From Penium margaritaceum (Eukaryota > Streptophyta > Zygnematophyceae > Desmidiales > Peniaceae): DNA of 64,000 bases. The translations under genes and the position numbers were made by a program. Below are positions 34,680-47,626 of this stretch, one piece after another. The notes beneath the pieces were generated by a model. The model ran no database searches. It was not told the DNA's origin and saw nothing but the letters and a program-made list of their open reading frames with translations. Position 1 is the stretch's first letter. Each line of letters opens with the position of its first letter. Where the stretch lies: positions 211,091 to 275,090 of the forward strand of contig SZWC01001598.1 of assembly GCA_023375785.1 (NCBI GenBank). The letters are read 5' to 3'.

Positions 34680-35779
34680 TTGGATGTTGATGCATACTTG
34701 AGAGCAGCAGTTCTGAGAGATGTCACTAGGACATGTGTTATAGCAGACACAGCAGGCTCCACCATGTCATCTACCGTACCTGAGGACCAGCTTCAGCGTG
34801 AGGAGTCGCCTATGTTCCCAGAGTCTATGGGTTCCCGTACACACGATGGAGTAGTGACACACATGATGCACTCAGACGGTGGTCTTCACTCCATTATCGA
34901 GCAAGTGGCAGCGACCAGCCTTCCCGGCGAGATAGTGCGTGAGCGCCAGCTGCGCTTGTTTGTCGCCTTGACGAGTATTGTCGAGCCGGAGTCCTCTACA
35001 CCTGTGTCCACTACGGTGGTAGTCGAGGATACTAGAGTAGATCCGTACATGTGGATGGAGTCACCTCGTCAGCGAGAGCTGAGTTTTGCCCCTCGTTTTC
35101 ACCTATTGGTGACCCTGCCGATTACATTGACGCTAAGAGTGGCAGTACCTGCACGGACAACATTTCCACATGCTCCACAGACTTTGACAACTCCTTCATC
35201 TCCTTTTCTCTTGGCATGCAACCGTTCACTCCCTGTATGATAGACACGAGATGTGGGATGGATGCGACAGCTATAGCTGCATCCGATAGTCTAGCGTCTC
35301 AGCACATTACGAGTTTGGTTGACTCTCAGGAGGATGTAGCAGCACCGGCTTAATCGTCTTCAGCACCAGAGATGTAGACAGAGGTATACTCGCGAGTTTT
35401 GCAGTCTGCATGTGCACCATCTAGTGAGTCAGAGTTTATCCTACGCAAGGCAGACATGGGCCACATCCACATATCCAAGGTAGATTACGCTGACCGGAAA
35501 GAGCGTGTACTGATGTTGCAATGGGAGGTGATGGCATCGCGTGAGCGATTCCCAAAAGAGGGGAGTATCACTACTATTGGTACGGGATTTCCGCCACCAG
35601 CATCTAGCACACCCACACTTGGGGAGGATCTTCTACCAGCTCCGAGTATGACATCAGCTGGAGACACTACCACAAGAGAGTTGAGCGTTCCTTTAGTTTC
35701 TGCCATCGTCGTTCCTGTCGACTCCGTCATCACTCTTCCTTCTGCTACTGCCCTCATGCACCTTCATCCACCTGACTAA
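34680..35779 (+). other. Two further unrecognised open frames in Cop5 interior
   Basis: Frames of 186 residues (34680-35240) and 126 residues (35399-35779) follow the repeat-bearing frame on the same strand. They are Thr/Ser/Val-rich with no recognisable catalytic motif. Three frames in a row on one strand hint at an ancient coding region of unknown kind. Confidence 0.35.
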
Positions 35780-36327
35780 GCTACTCCATCATCACCTTTC
35801 TCCATGAGTGGTGATCCAGTTTGTCGCTCCAGCCCTCCTCCTCTGATCGTACACCCTTGTTCCTCAGGGTCCGCTATCCCGCATCGGAAGCCAGCTCTGC
35901 CACTTCATCCACGCTCGCGTGCTGCTCGCCCATTCCCTTTCCTCCGGCGTAGACAGATGCATTGCGGTGGAGCAAAGACAGAAGAGATTGTGAGTTGGGA
36001 CCCTTGGCAGTCACGCGAGGACTGGTACACCCCAGGTGATGCATCTGCGACGTGAGGAGTCGTAGCCGGAGACACCACTTCGTCTTTGAGGGAGGGAGCC
36101 GACTCGTACATGAAAGAGGGAGCTATCTCGATATGATGCAAAGACAACATGATTCATCTCCCATAATCTGTTTAGCTACGGCATCAGCATCTCCGTTGAG
36201 GACATCGCCACCAGGTTCATCTGCCCAAGGGGAGTGTTCTGTAGACCTCCACCTGACGCGACATTATGGGAGATGCATGGTGAGGGGTCCACACTCTGCT
36301 ATGAGCATACTACAGCCGCACTCAATT

Positions 36328-36735
36328 GGTCGAGACCCGAACACTTGGTCGATTACACCAGTGTCACGAGGAGACCATGGGGTCTTGTGTCTTGGTGTGT
36401 GGCCATACTACGTGTGGCATGTGCATGCCAGCTGGTTTGCTCATAGGGGTCGAGACCCGAACACATGGTGAGGTACACCCGTATTACAAGGAGACCCTCT
36501 ATGATCATGTGTTGATTGATGATGCTATTGTGGTTGGCACACAGACACCTGTTGGATTTCTCGTAGTGGTCGAGACCCGGGCACTTGTACCGCCAGTGTC
36601 ACGAGGAGACCATTATGTCCCGTGGCATGTGTATGATGTGCATTACACTAGTCTGTGTGCGTGTGCATCATTCCTCTCATGGTCAAGACCTAGACACTTG
36701 GTGGGATGTACTAGCGTCTAGGGAGACCTTAGATG
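36328..36735 (+). repeat. Four tandem units of about 113-120 bp, related to repeats in the Cop5 LTRs
   Basis: Units begin GGTCGAGACC(C) near 36328, 36448 and 36568, and in a diverged form near 36681. Each has (A/C)GAGGAGACC or a variant about 45 bases later. The same pair of motifs occurs twice in each Cop5 LTR. Confidence 0.8.
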
Positions 36736-36845
36736 GGTAGCAGATGAGTATGTGTGTGGTTGACAGGTGCAGATTGTGGTTTAGCATATGTTGTTGTTCC
36801 ATGCCTTCCCTCATTTGTTCTTCCATGGACGGTTATGTCAGCCAT

Positions 36846-37508
36846 TGTTGGTTTGTGTGGCTTCCACACGTCACGACTGACGCTCATGCATTATCCATAT
36901 ACCCACATTGGCGATATATGGTAGAGGAGGGCGTGACGGCACGATGGGCCTCCGGACTATACCGAGACTTCTCCAGCACCTACGACAACGCCGGCGAGAC
37001 GCGGTCGATGCGTTTCGGCAGCCCTGTGGGCTTGTCGGGAGCTAGGAGAGTTTTTTCTATGGGTTGAGACCCGCAAACCTGGTGGAATTTACCGGTGCAA
37101 CAAGGAGTCCCAATGGCTGTACTAGTACTTTTGATGTTTGGAAAGCCGTGTGTGATGTCTGGACGTTGATTTTGAGATTTTCTGGCACTGCTCATATTTT
37201 CTCTGTGGTCGAGACGTGGGCACTCAGAGAGTTGTTCCGGTGCCTCGAGGAGACCACCGTTATTGTTATTGTTGTGTACGCAATGTGTTCTCCCCGCTGA
37301 CTCGTTTGGACTCAGCGGGAGTGACACGGCCCGGTGCGGCTACTTGCCGACGCCACTACTTAATCCCGCTAGGCGCTCATTTGTATTCTCTGTTCTTTTG
37401 TATTCAGCGTTCCAAACTTGGCCAAATTCTTGCCGTCTTGCATTGCACTCACACACATAGGTCATGTTTGTTTTTGCATGGCGTGCATGCCCTAAAATAT
37501 TTCCAATT
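36846..37508 (+). repeat. Cop5 3' LTR
   Basis: It is the partner of 31093-31751. It carries the shared repeat unit near 37062 and 37206. Confidence 0.92.
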
Positions 37509-38235
37509 CCCCTCACCCCATCGTACGAAGGCAGCTGAGAGGAGAAACACCCCCCAACTTTCCGTTGGCCGTCTCTCTGGCGCAAGTTTGAGCACTTCCT
37601 TATGGATCTTTGCGTTTGAAACGCAGTTTTCACTATCCCCCACCGCTCAATTCTGGTCGCTAACCGTACCCGCTTTTTGAACAAGAATTACCATGGCCTC
37701 TGCCTTTCCTGTTGTGAAGATGAAACCATTGAGAACCGTTTCCTCTTATGTCCAAGACTCGTCATGCTTTCCAAGTGCCTTCAATGAATACATCGCCATA
37801 TGTTCGCTGATCTCCCCTCTAGCCCCATTGACATCATTCTTGGCCACTTCGAGCCAATATCTTAAAATGCAGGTTGGTCTGCCATTCGATGTACACTTTT
37901 CCATCGTGTATGACAAGAACACTGGGCAAAACCTTCCTTGTCTCCTACACCCAAGCTCATAGCCACTTCTCCCTTTGCGCTAAAAAATCACATATATTTT
38001 ATCTGTTCAATCTTTATAGCCAAGAGAGGCAAGAAATCTCGATTATGTTTGAAGTATTTTGAAGACCACTTTTTTTGCCCAATACGTCACTGAAACTTCC
38101 TCATCAATGAACTTCTTTGTTGCCTCAAAATTTCATATGTATCCTTCCTCTGGTGGAAGCGTTTCAACCTATGTTCCCTTTACTCTTAAGAACACCCTCA
38201 TGGTTCCGGGTTCAACCTCTAGGATTGTTCCGGTG
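37509..38235 (+). mobile_element. LINE remnant continued: zinc-binding C-terminal end
   Basis: After the CCCCT duplication, 37684-37760 reads YHGLCLSCCEDETIENRF then LLCPRL. This fits the C-x2-C ... ET-x-E ... C pattern of the zinc-binding domain that ends plant LINE ORF2 proteins (zf-RVT). It continues the LINE interrupted by Cop5. Stops and frameshifts follow. No poly(A) tail was seen before similarity ends near 38235. Confidence 0.65.
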
Positions 38236-38250
38236 CTGAGGTAGCCCCCC
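38233..38250. repeat. Direct repeat GTGCTGAGGTAG-C-rich, right copy
   Basis: It matches 28531-28548 with one difference. The two copies bracket the LINE/Cop5 block and could be a long LINE target duplication. Confidence 0.45.
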
Positions 38251-39781
38251 CTCCTCAGTCGGTCATGACCAGGGGCCCAAAAACAACAGAAAATCATCTC
38301 CAAATCCTATTCGACTCTAGGTCGTCTTTCAGACGGGCGGGCAAACGTAGAAAGCTTTGATGTTTCAAGGACCTGTTTTTGGCGAAGGGCGGGCTTGAGC
38401 TGAGATGCATTGTTACATGGACGAAGTTGTAATGAGACCTGAAAAGGCCTGAATTCATCACTCGTGGAGTCGACTAGAACGGTTAGAATAGTGTTATGTT
38501 TACCTGCATCCTGTGTTCATCAATATTTATCGCTCAGTTTAGAAAGCAGTTTTGCATAACCCTCTTTATTAAGCATACCGTAATCCACGATGCAAACCAA
38601 ATTGCAATTGTCTCGTACGTCGATCTAAAGTTTTCTAGATTCGTCCAAAAGCCGCAGGGTGTGGTTCGACAATGTTAAGTCGGCAAGATGTTTTGACCGT
38701 GGCAAGCAGTCGAGGCCCTCCCAACGTTCCGTGTGTCTAAGCGATGGCGTTCAGGCCTTGACACCTTGCTCTCCCCCTCAAATCCTCCGTCTCCCTTGAT
38801 CTTTGCCAGAATCCTTTCCTCAACCAGATGGCTGCCTTCAAATGACGCTGCACAGCCTCTTTCCGCATGTAAGGATCAAACAGACATTAAGCATCATTAG
38901 GTAACAGCACCCTTTAACGGTAGCCTCCAGAAACAAGGCGTTCCGGTCTGGTCAGATGGGTCATCCGTTCCGAGAAAGATTCGTGCTCCCGAACCTCAGA
39001 CCGGCAACGAGTCGACTCTTGACTTGGCTGCCTCGGCCTGGACCGAACTGAACTTCCCTGCAATAACCGCCACTTTTTTCTTGAGATCACTGCATGCAGT
39101 TGGATGATGATGAAAACATCAAGATGGTGGTACGAGGCCTGAAGATGCCATGTCCATAAGGCGACGAGGTTGGCATCTACAGTGAACAGCAGTCCGAGAA
39201 AAGCTGGTGGCCCTGCATTATGGGAGATCAAAGAAGTATTCTCATCTCTTTGCTTTACACATGCAACCTAAAAACCAACCGCAACGTTTGCGTTGAGCGA
39301 TTCTAACCTGGTTTTGGAGTATGTACTGCTTCACGCGCATCGCTCCTCGCCTTATTAAACATATAAAAGTACAATTTACAATTAATAAAACCCACATTTC
39401 CGCTTTCTTAAACCAGATTTTCATGCAAAAAAAATACCGATTGCCAACGTTCCTATGGTAGCGTGTGGTACTACAATCATTACTCCAACATACTATTGAT
39501 GGTCCACAAAAAACTCTTGTGTGGACCTCAACGCGGTCAAACCTCTTCAAACAAGAATTGTACCCTTTGCCAATACATCATCAAACCCATGTCGTTTGTG
39601 AACTATTCTTTTCACTACATTACAACCTAGCCTATTTCCTCTCAACGACGTACTAGCCTTGTCCTCTGTCCAACGCACAAGAACCCTTTTTTGTGCTTGT
39701 GCCTTTGTCAAGGTTGGGACCTCGCTCGTTGCCCTTGTTCCACTCACAGGTGCGCCTCTGTCCACGCCTTGTATGCAATTC
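38251..39781. other. Unassigned
   Basis: No gene or element domain was recognised. Short open frames on both strands only. Confidence 0.4.
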
Positions 39782-39786
39782 ACAAG

Positions 39787-40618
39787 TGAAGAAAAATGGA
39801 TCGTTAAGTACCTTTGAAAATTCTCTCTGGGTAGTAGCACCAGTCTCAAAGTTTCTACTCTCAAATAAGCAATTCTAAGACACAACACCAGAGAGCAAGC
39901 CATTGACACCAGAGGGAAAAGTATGGCCTTGAGAATGACTCATAAACAATACAGAACAGAAGACATACTAGATGATGGCTGCCTTTTATGCTAGTGCTTG
40001 CTCGGCTCCTCCTCGCTATGCACATCTCTTCCGATCCACTGGCTAACACAGTGCCAGTTGGCAGATTGCCGTCTTGAGTTGACCGTTGCGAAGTGATATA
40101 CAGTTGGGGTGCGGTCACACCAAGTGTTGATATTGTTCTTCGGAACCTCCCCACATCCTGGCTGTACTTCTTCTTCATGGTTTGGTCAGGGACCATCGAT
40201 GTAGAAATGTTGATCCATGTGGATCATCGATTAGTCAATCAGTAGATCAATAATCGATAATGGTCCGAGGAATTTCCAGTGTTCTTGTGTGTCTCGCTTT
40301 GGTGTTCACTGTTGATGATCCACGTCAGCACACATTGCTTCTCCCCTTGTCGTGGAACCACTGCTCGGTAATATGCATTCTTGCACTTAACATATACTGC
40401 TCATCACGTGCTACCCATTGAAGCACAGGTACACAATGGACAGGGCGAGGCATGAGATTACCCTCTCTCTTGATCCTAGTAGATAGATTAGGGTAGGGTA
40501 GAGTAGTTGGGCAGGGGTTCACGGGAGGGAGTGGCGCCCCTCCCCTAGCCCTCTGTCTTGGCCGTTTTCGTTTTCTCTAGTTGTGCCCATTGGACACACA
40601 GCTACCTACGTTTCAGCA
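39787..40618 (-). repeat. Cop6 3' LTR
   Basis: It aligns with 45031-45858. A polypurine tract (CAAGGGGAGGAA on the - strand, 40619-40630) precedes it in element orientation. Confidence 0.88.
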
Positions 40619-40639
40619 TTCCTCCCCTTGTGTGCCAAC

Positions 40640-42200
40640 GGACCAAATAAAACAAAAGAGCAAGAAACATGAACAAACATAAAACCCTATCCGTGAACCT
40701 CCCCTATTCCCCCCATTCAGTCTTTGTTCCATTGTTTTCTCTTTCCTCATGGATGGTTGCATTTTTGCATTAAGTGCACCAAGGTACATGGACACTACAC
40801 TCCAAATCTGCTCAATCCTCCCACAGTGTTTTTTCCAGTGCATCCATGTAGCATGCATTCATCAGGTGTACATATGTGTATGCCCATACTCTCGGTTGCC
40901 ACCTCTCCTTTGGGGTCCAAGTTACAGGGGTCATTCCTCATGTGCTCATTCCCATGCGTGCACAAAGTACATCATGCTGTTTGTGATCAAGCACCTTCAT
41001 GGACAGGTCAACCACTTGCTCTTTTGTAATGACATGCTCCAAGCGTACTTCGGTATGAGCCACTACGTCTTGCACATAGTGGTACTGTCATTTTACGTGT
41101 TTATTCTTGTCATGTAGTTTTAGATCTTCACTTAGAGCAGTTGTGACTTCATTGTCGGATTGTTGACACGAGATGGTAAAATCCAAGCTCACCCAGCCAC
41201 ATATGCAGGCACAATGCTTCTCACGATGCCTCACTTGCCCAAATGCATTCTGCTTCTATGGAGGAGAACGCCATAACGGACTACTTCTTTCACCGCCAGC
41301 TCACTGGTCCCCCGTCAAGCAAGAACACATAACTTGACGAAGACTTGCTTGATGTCTTGTCACCAGAGAGATCTGAGTTGCAGTAGCCTGTGAGATTCAC
41401 ATGAGAGCTTGGTGTGTAGCAACTCTTCATAGCACGTGTCTAGCGGAATATTTGACACATCGCTTGGCTTGAAGGACATGGGCTCTGGTTGGTGCCTTGC
41501 ACCCTTAGCTGCGTAGGCTGACAGCGTATGACAGGTTTGGTCTTTTCCCCACCGATGCATACATGAGGGACCCCACAGTGCTTGGATATTGATGAGCATC
41601 CTGTACTTCAGCAAGCATGTCTGCCGTGACCACATTGGTGAGGCCATGGTCAAGTTATAGTGGTGTTGTGGTGGGTCGTAGATCAGCAAGGTCAAATTTG
41701 GATGCCATGCGCTTGATATACAAGTTATATGAAAGGGTGACGTCAGCAAGACTTTGACAGACCTGAATGCCAAGGCAAAAGGTGAGTGGACCCATGTTCG
41801 TCATCTCAAAAGCAGTGGACACCGCAACCTTGAAGGCAATGATGTCAGCCATAGTACCGTCGAACAGAATATGGTCATCCACGTAGATGATGAAAACAAA
41901 GTGGCCATTGTAGGACACAAAGTGGTCGGAGTGTAGTTGCCACAATTGATGTTGGAGAAAGAAATCTTGAATGTTTTCATTCCACGGTCTTGGTCCCTAC
42001 TTAACATCATAGAGGACTTTGCGCAGCCAACACACCAGATGATCCTCCCCTGGCTATATAAAGCCCTCTGGCTGTTGCATGAAAACATCCTCCTTAAGAT
42101 CGCTATCAAGGAAAGTGCACTTAACATCCATTTGATGAAGGTGCCATCCCTGACTGGCTTGAAGAGAAATGTCAACCCAGATTGAGAAGTACTTGGAGAG
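40640..42200 (-). pseudogene. Cop6 RT and RNase H remnants
   Basis: The YVDD box (FVFIIYVDDHILFDGT) lies near 41850-41900, followed by FEMTNMGPLTFCLGIQV, typical of copia RT. RNase H remnants lie toward 41.3 kb. Fossil, heavily broken. Confidence 0.85.
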
Positions 42201-43500
42201 CTNATTGTGTTGTAGAGTGATTGTGGAATGTCAGCATGAGATGTGGACCCAAGGTGGCAATTCTCATCAAAATTCACATTACGGCTGCAAAGAATAGTTT
42301 TGGTGTTGGGATCATAGAGATGATATGCGTGGCCTGCTGCTTCATAGCCGGTCGGAATGCCCTTGCCATAGTGAGAGGATAGCTTGTCCCTGCGAGATGG
42401 GTGAATCCATGGATATCTTGGACAGCCAAACACATGGAGAAAGATAACATCTCGAAGATGTTTGGAGTAGGCCTTGTGGGGCAAGATCAGATGTGGGAGC
42501 TGACGGCACAAAACAAGGTTGGAGATATGTGCCGCTGTGTTGACTGCTTTAGCTCGGAATGAAGGTAAAGGTTGAACATTATGGAGCATAGATCGCGCTT
42601 AATCTAGGATGGTTCTATTATTCCTTTCAGCCTTTCCATTCTCTTGCGGGATGAGAGGCACAGTGGATTCCTGAGAAATACTCTTGGCTTCATAAAAGGA
42701 GCCAAGGGTTTGGTTGAATAATTCAGTGCCGATGTCAGATTGGAAATACTTGATAGTGAGGCCTGTTTCATTTTCAACCATCTTTGTCCAAGCAATGATA
42801 ATGTTTGTAGCTTCGGACTTGTGACATAGGACGTTAACTCAGGTGAGGTGAGTCTGTTCATTCATGAGGACAAGAAAACATTGCTTTCTATACAGGGATT
42901 GTGTTGGATTTTGATGGAGATCCATCTGGAGGCATTCTTTCTTGTGTGTTGTGCGCTCTACAAGATGACTTTAAAAAGAGTCTCTAGATTGTGGACCTGC
43001 AAGGCGCCCTTCACATACTATGTTGGCTGCTAAAGTAGTGATGCAACTGGGTAGGCTGTGGGCCAATCATTTTTGTTCCATGCAAGCCAGAGTACTTTAG
43101 CTAGTGTGCCCAAATCTACGATGCCATAATCCACATAGAGTATGAGTGTGGGATGGAACATCAATCTGTGGTTCTCCATATGATGTTGTTGCAAAAACCA
43201 GTTCTTATCTAAGAGATTGGCTACATTGTCAACTTTATCAAGGATTGCGAGGTTTCCTTTCTTCCTGGGAACAACAGCAAGATCCTTGATGAGATAAAGA
43301 TTTTTCGTCTCTTCGCGAGGACAAATATCACTCTGAAACCTTTGTCAGAGAGAGTAGGTTCGTTGAAAGTTCTGGAACATAAAGCACATTATCCAGGAGA
43401 CAAGACACAAGTTTTCCTTGTTGCATGATGGTGATGCAAACAGAGCCGGTGCCTATTGATGGTATGATTATGCCATCTCCCATGTGAACAACTTTAGGAG
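42200..43500 (-). pseudogene. Cop6 integrase and protease remnants
   Basis: FQSDIGTELFNQ ... PQENGKAERNNRTILD (near 42600-42770) is the integrase core. FLHVFGCPRYPWIHPSRRDK ... NVNFDENCHLG (42250-42460) is its C-terminal copia segment. The part toward 43.5 kb is probably protease and pre-integrase but is too decayed to assign firmly. Fossil. Confidence 0.75.
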
Positions 43501-44099
43501 GCTATAGTGGCGTAAATGTTGTAAACCAGGTCTTGTTGCCGATCGTATTTCTGGTGCATTTAAAGTTTATGATCCTCGCTAGTACCCTAGTAGATAGTGG
43601 AAAAGTAATCGCAATGGAGAAAAACACCAATTCTTCCATGGCCACCTTCCCTTACGTTTTGAAGTCTGTGTTGTCCAATGCTGGGTCTGGTTGGTCCAGG
43701 CACTCAAGATGATGATCATCTTGCTCCCGTCTTGTCTCCAATCCGGATGCCTACGGTGAAGATAGTGGTGATGCTCATGAGGAGCTTTTGGCGTCTTGGG
43801 CCATCATTGCCTATTGAGTTTCACGCTTGAACCTTGCTCCCTTTATACAAAATCTGTTAATGGTGATGCTGATGAGGAGCTTTTGGCGTCTTGGGCCGTC
43901 ATCACCACAGTTCAATCACTATGTGTTGGCAAAGGATTTGGTTCCAGGGGAGCCAAATGGCCCTTGTCTTTGCTGATGTTGTCTTAGTGGTGATGTAGCA
44001 TTGTGATGGTTCTTCACTGGGTGATTCATGGAGGCAAGGTGTCCTTGTCCATATCCAGGGGTCCCGGAGTAGAGCCTTTTGGGTCCTCCCTTTTGAAAT

Positions 44100-44880
44100 A
44101 TTGTGTACAAAGCTGGATCATTTGAGCCGATTTCTCTGTTAAAGTTTTCTTCTATTCTGAAAATGAAGTCACGAATGCGCTCAAGGGTTTTTGCAAAGAA
44201 TGGTAGTCGGACAGGTGCTGCTCGGGGGACAACTTGATTTCCTTGACCCCCTCCCAGTTGGCCTCCTCTGCCATTGGGATTCTTAAGGAGTTGGATTCTG
44301 AGTTCCTGTTGTTGTTGTAGCCGTGCTTATTCTTGAATTTGTTTGTCAATGGCTAGCCCTTGCTCTTATAAACTAGCAGTTGTTCAACTGTGTGGTTGAA
44401 GCATTCAGGAAGACTTCCCAGAAGTTTGTGTACAACTTGGGCCTCCGGAATGATGTGTCCCATGACACCAATTTGTTCCACCAATGCATCTATTTTAGAC
44501 ACATGATTGGCAATCATTCTTTCAGCCGCCATCTTCAAGGAGAAGAAATCGTTGAGCAACGCCATTTTTTCTTGTTTGCTGACTTTATCATACTTGATTT
44601 TCAAAGTCTTCCATGTGTGTGGAGAGTTCAAATCTATGTTACCATCTCTGATAAGAAAATTTTCCCGTTCTCAGACCTGCATTACCAAGAGGGAAAATTC
44701 TTGCTCTTCCTCGCATCGCCATGTTGCTCTTTCTTCTACTGTGGAATTTGTAGGTAGTGGTTTTGTTCGTGGATCAGACACCACGCTCGAGAGACCCTTG
44801 ACCCGAAAACCCATGCGCATGTTAAAACTGAATTCATGATACTTGTCGCCATAAAAAACCTCCACCTTCATGAGATCTGC
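44100..44880 (-). pseudogene. Cop6 gag remnant
   Basis: MKVEVFYGDKYHEFSF then the segment WKTLKIKYDKVSKQEKMALL ... LVEQIGVMGHIIPE ... LLGSLPECF matches the spacing of copia gag (UBN2 family). It is directly downstream of the primer site in element orientation. Fossil. Confidence 0.75.
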
Positions 44881-45016
44881 TACAGCTCAGCCTTTATGTC
44901 CAATTAAGGATTTTAGAATTGATTTTTGCAACTGTTTGTCATCCTCTTGATTCAAGACATAGTCTGGCCTCAACTAGCGATCTATGTCCAATTAAGGCTC
45001 TCAAAATTGCACACTT

Positions 45017-45028
45017 GCACTGATACCA
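45017..45028 (-). other. Cop6 primer-binding site (tRNA-iMet 3' end)
   Basis: The - strand reads TGGTATCAGTGC, close to the standard TGGTATCAGAGC, two bases inside the 5' LTR. Confidence 0.85.
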
Positions 45029-45030
45029 AA

Positions 45031-45858
45031 TGAAGATATATTTATCGTTGAATGCCTTTGAAGGTTTCTCTCAGTAGTTGCACGACTCACATGTTCTCTG
45101 CTCTCAAATATTCAGTTGTGAGACACAAGACCAGATAGCAACCTAATAACACCAGAGGGTAGAGTATGGTCTTAAGAATGACTCATAAATAGTGGAGAAT
45201 AGGAGACATACTAAACTATGGTTGAATTCTTTGCTAGTGCTCGCTCGGCTACTCCTTGCTATGCACTTCTCTTCTTATCCACTAGCTAACACAGTATCAG
45301 TCGGCATATTGCCATCTTGATTTGGCCATTTTGTACCGATGTACCATTGGGGTGCGGTGACACCAAGTGTTGATATTGTTCTTTAGAACCTCCCCTGATC
45401 CTGGCAATACTTCTTACTTATGGCTTGGTCGTGGACGGTTGATGTACATATTTTGAACCATGTGGATCACTGATTAGTCAATGGGTAGATTAACAATCGA
45501 TAATGGTACGAGGACTGTCCGTTTTTCTTGTGTGTCCTGATCCGGTGTTTGCTATCGATGATCAACATGAACAAACCTCCCTCCTCCCCTTGTTTTTTAA
45601 CTACTTGGTAAAATGCATTCTTGTACAGAAAACATACTGCTCATCACTTGCTACCTATTGAATCACATGTACACAGTGGATAGGGCAAGGCATGGGATTA
45701 CCCTCTCTCTTGATCCCAACAGATAGAGGAGGGTAGGGTAGAGTAGGCAGGCAGAGGGCCAGGGGAGGGAGTGGCGCCCCTTCCCTAACCCTTTGTCTTG
45801 CTCTTTTTCTTCTTCTCCATTTGTGCCCACTTAACACAAAGCTACCTACTTTTCAACA
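45031..45858 (-). repeat. Cop6 5' LTR
   Basis: It starts TGTTGAAAAGTAGG on the - strand and is the partner of 39787-40618. Confidence 0.88.
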
Positions 45859-45863
45859 ACAAG

Positions 45864-47626
45864 CTTCCCCTTCCGAGCGGATCAGGGCAAGTCTCACATA
45901 TGGGACACTCGAACAAGGGACCGACAATTGGCATGTGCACTTGACCAACCCAACTTGTGGAAGTGGCACTATGTACTCCTTCCCTTCCCTTTATAAAACA
46001 AGTCCTATTCTTGAGAAATAGTTTTAGTCACATATAGAGTACATCAACCAACCACTTTAACGACCCACACATCAAACATCTCTAAATCATTAATCACTGT
46101 AGGACTAATTACATTCATGCCTCTACGCTGTTATATTTCTCCTCGTGGGGTTACCCCAATGAGGCGTCCATCACTCCTTGCTCGTCTCACAAATCTTACA
46201 AGTTCGGTTTGTTGCCCCACACCCATGTTCACATTCCACCTTCAATCAGATGCAACTATGCAGTCGCAAATTCCATCTCACTCCACATAGGATTCCTCCG
46301 TTGCTCTAATCAATAATGGACAAGATCACCCGTTTGTGAAGGGGGATCACAGCGTGTTCATCAACTATGATCCCATGCAAATCGGTGCACGCACCGAGGT
46401 CATCAAGCTTAGCTTGTCCACTAGAACACGACCTTCTTCATAATGTGATGGTGATGGTCTGGATGATTCCTGCAACTTCATCAACATAATTTCAAGCTGC
46501 AACTTGAAAAAAATCATGGGCATACGAATTATGCAATGAAGGAGATCGTTTGACCCTCAGTTGTGCATCCTACTAACATAAACACCATGATTTAGGAGGG
46601 TGCCCACATTTTCTAGACGTTTTTGCTACCACTTTGTGGCTTCTGATGATGAAGATGAGAAAGGCTTCCATAACGAGGTCTACAATGCAACTTCCCTGCG
46701 GGCTAATACCATGCTAGGCGTGAGGTAAGTGCTACATGTGTGTGCCAGCAAGCAAACAAACTCAAGCATTTTTACAAGCTGCAAAGTTACTTCTTCACGA
46801 GGTAAAAACCAACCATGTGGGGCCGGGAATTTTTGGAGAAGAATCTCAATGGTTTGGTAGACCAGTGGTAGGAGGTTTGTACAACATGAGCCTAAGTGTG
46901 ATGAGGTTCCTAACCTAGGTGCAAGCTCATGGTTCCCCATGGCTCATGAAACATGGGGCACTACCACTACCACGGCGGGTGCCTAGGTCGTCGGTGCTAG
47001 TTTTGTAAGGGTTACGGACGATGAGATTAAGGCAACTGCTAGCCCCTCTGGCTAAGTGGAGTATGCAGAGGCTTGTGGACCATGCGAGGCTGATTTGAAG
47101 GGTGGTATGTCTGACAGGATGTGCTCTATTTGAACCAATCCGCAAAGCCAAAGGGTTTTGCAACATCGTGCTAGGCACGCCCTCCTTGCGAATCTGGCAG
47201 AAAAGCGTAGGCTTCCATGTCATGAAGTGGCGTTAGGCCTCCAATCCGTGGCCATGACCATCGTGCAACCTAAGCGTTATCACCATGAGGTTTTCCACAT
47301 CGTCTAAGGGGACGATCTCCTTGGAAAGCCAATTTCCATTGTTTACAATGCCATGGAGAGCAACGCCGTCCCCAAGGCTTCACTCATTCATAGAATGGGT
47401 GCACGATAGGATTTGCGGGTAATGGTGGTGTTCACCCCAATGGAGGTGGAGGGTACTGATTAAAAAAATTGTGATGGAGAGGATGATATCGCGGTTGAAA
47501 GTGCCTCGGAAGGACAAGGGTTGTAGTATGGTTGTGACCAATGGACCATCTCCAAAGCATGTGTGTGGTGATTCAATAATACTTAAGTAGCCAGTCTCCC
47601 GTCATCTTGCTAGCACATCATCCTAA

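Larger units (their letters stand above)
31093..37508 (+). mobile_element. Cop5: LTR element without recognisable gag-pol (LARD-like)
   Basis: It has two LTRs of about 660 bp starting TGTTGG, a primer site matching the tRNA-iMet 3' end, a 5.1-kb interior and a 5-bp target duplication. LTRs differ by roughly 8-10% by eye. No zinc knuckle, protease, integrase, RT or RNase H motif is visible in the interior. That matches large retrotransposon derivatives, which move using proteins of other elements. No clear polypurine tract was found before the 3' LTR. Orientation follows the primer site. Confidence 0.85.
39787..45858 (-). mobile_element. Cop6: Ty1/copia LTR retrotransposon, old and broken
   Basis: LTRs of about 830 bp, an exact target duplication ACAAG (39782-39786 and 45859-45863), a primer site and gag, integrase, RT and RNase H remnants are present. 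The LTRs differ by roughly 20-25% by eye, so it is much older than Cop2, Cop3 and Cop5. There are many breaks. A single n lies at 42203. The family differs from A and B: the primer site matches the tRNA-iMet 3' end, as usual in plants. Confidence 0.9.
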
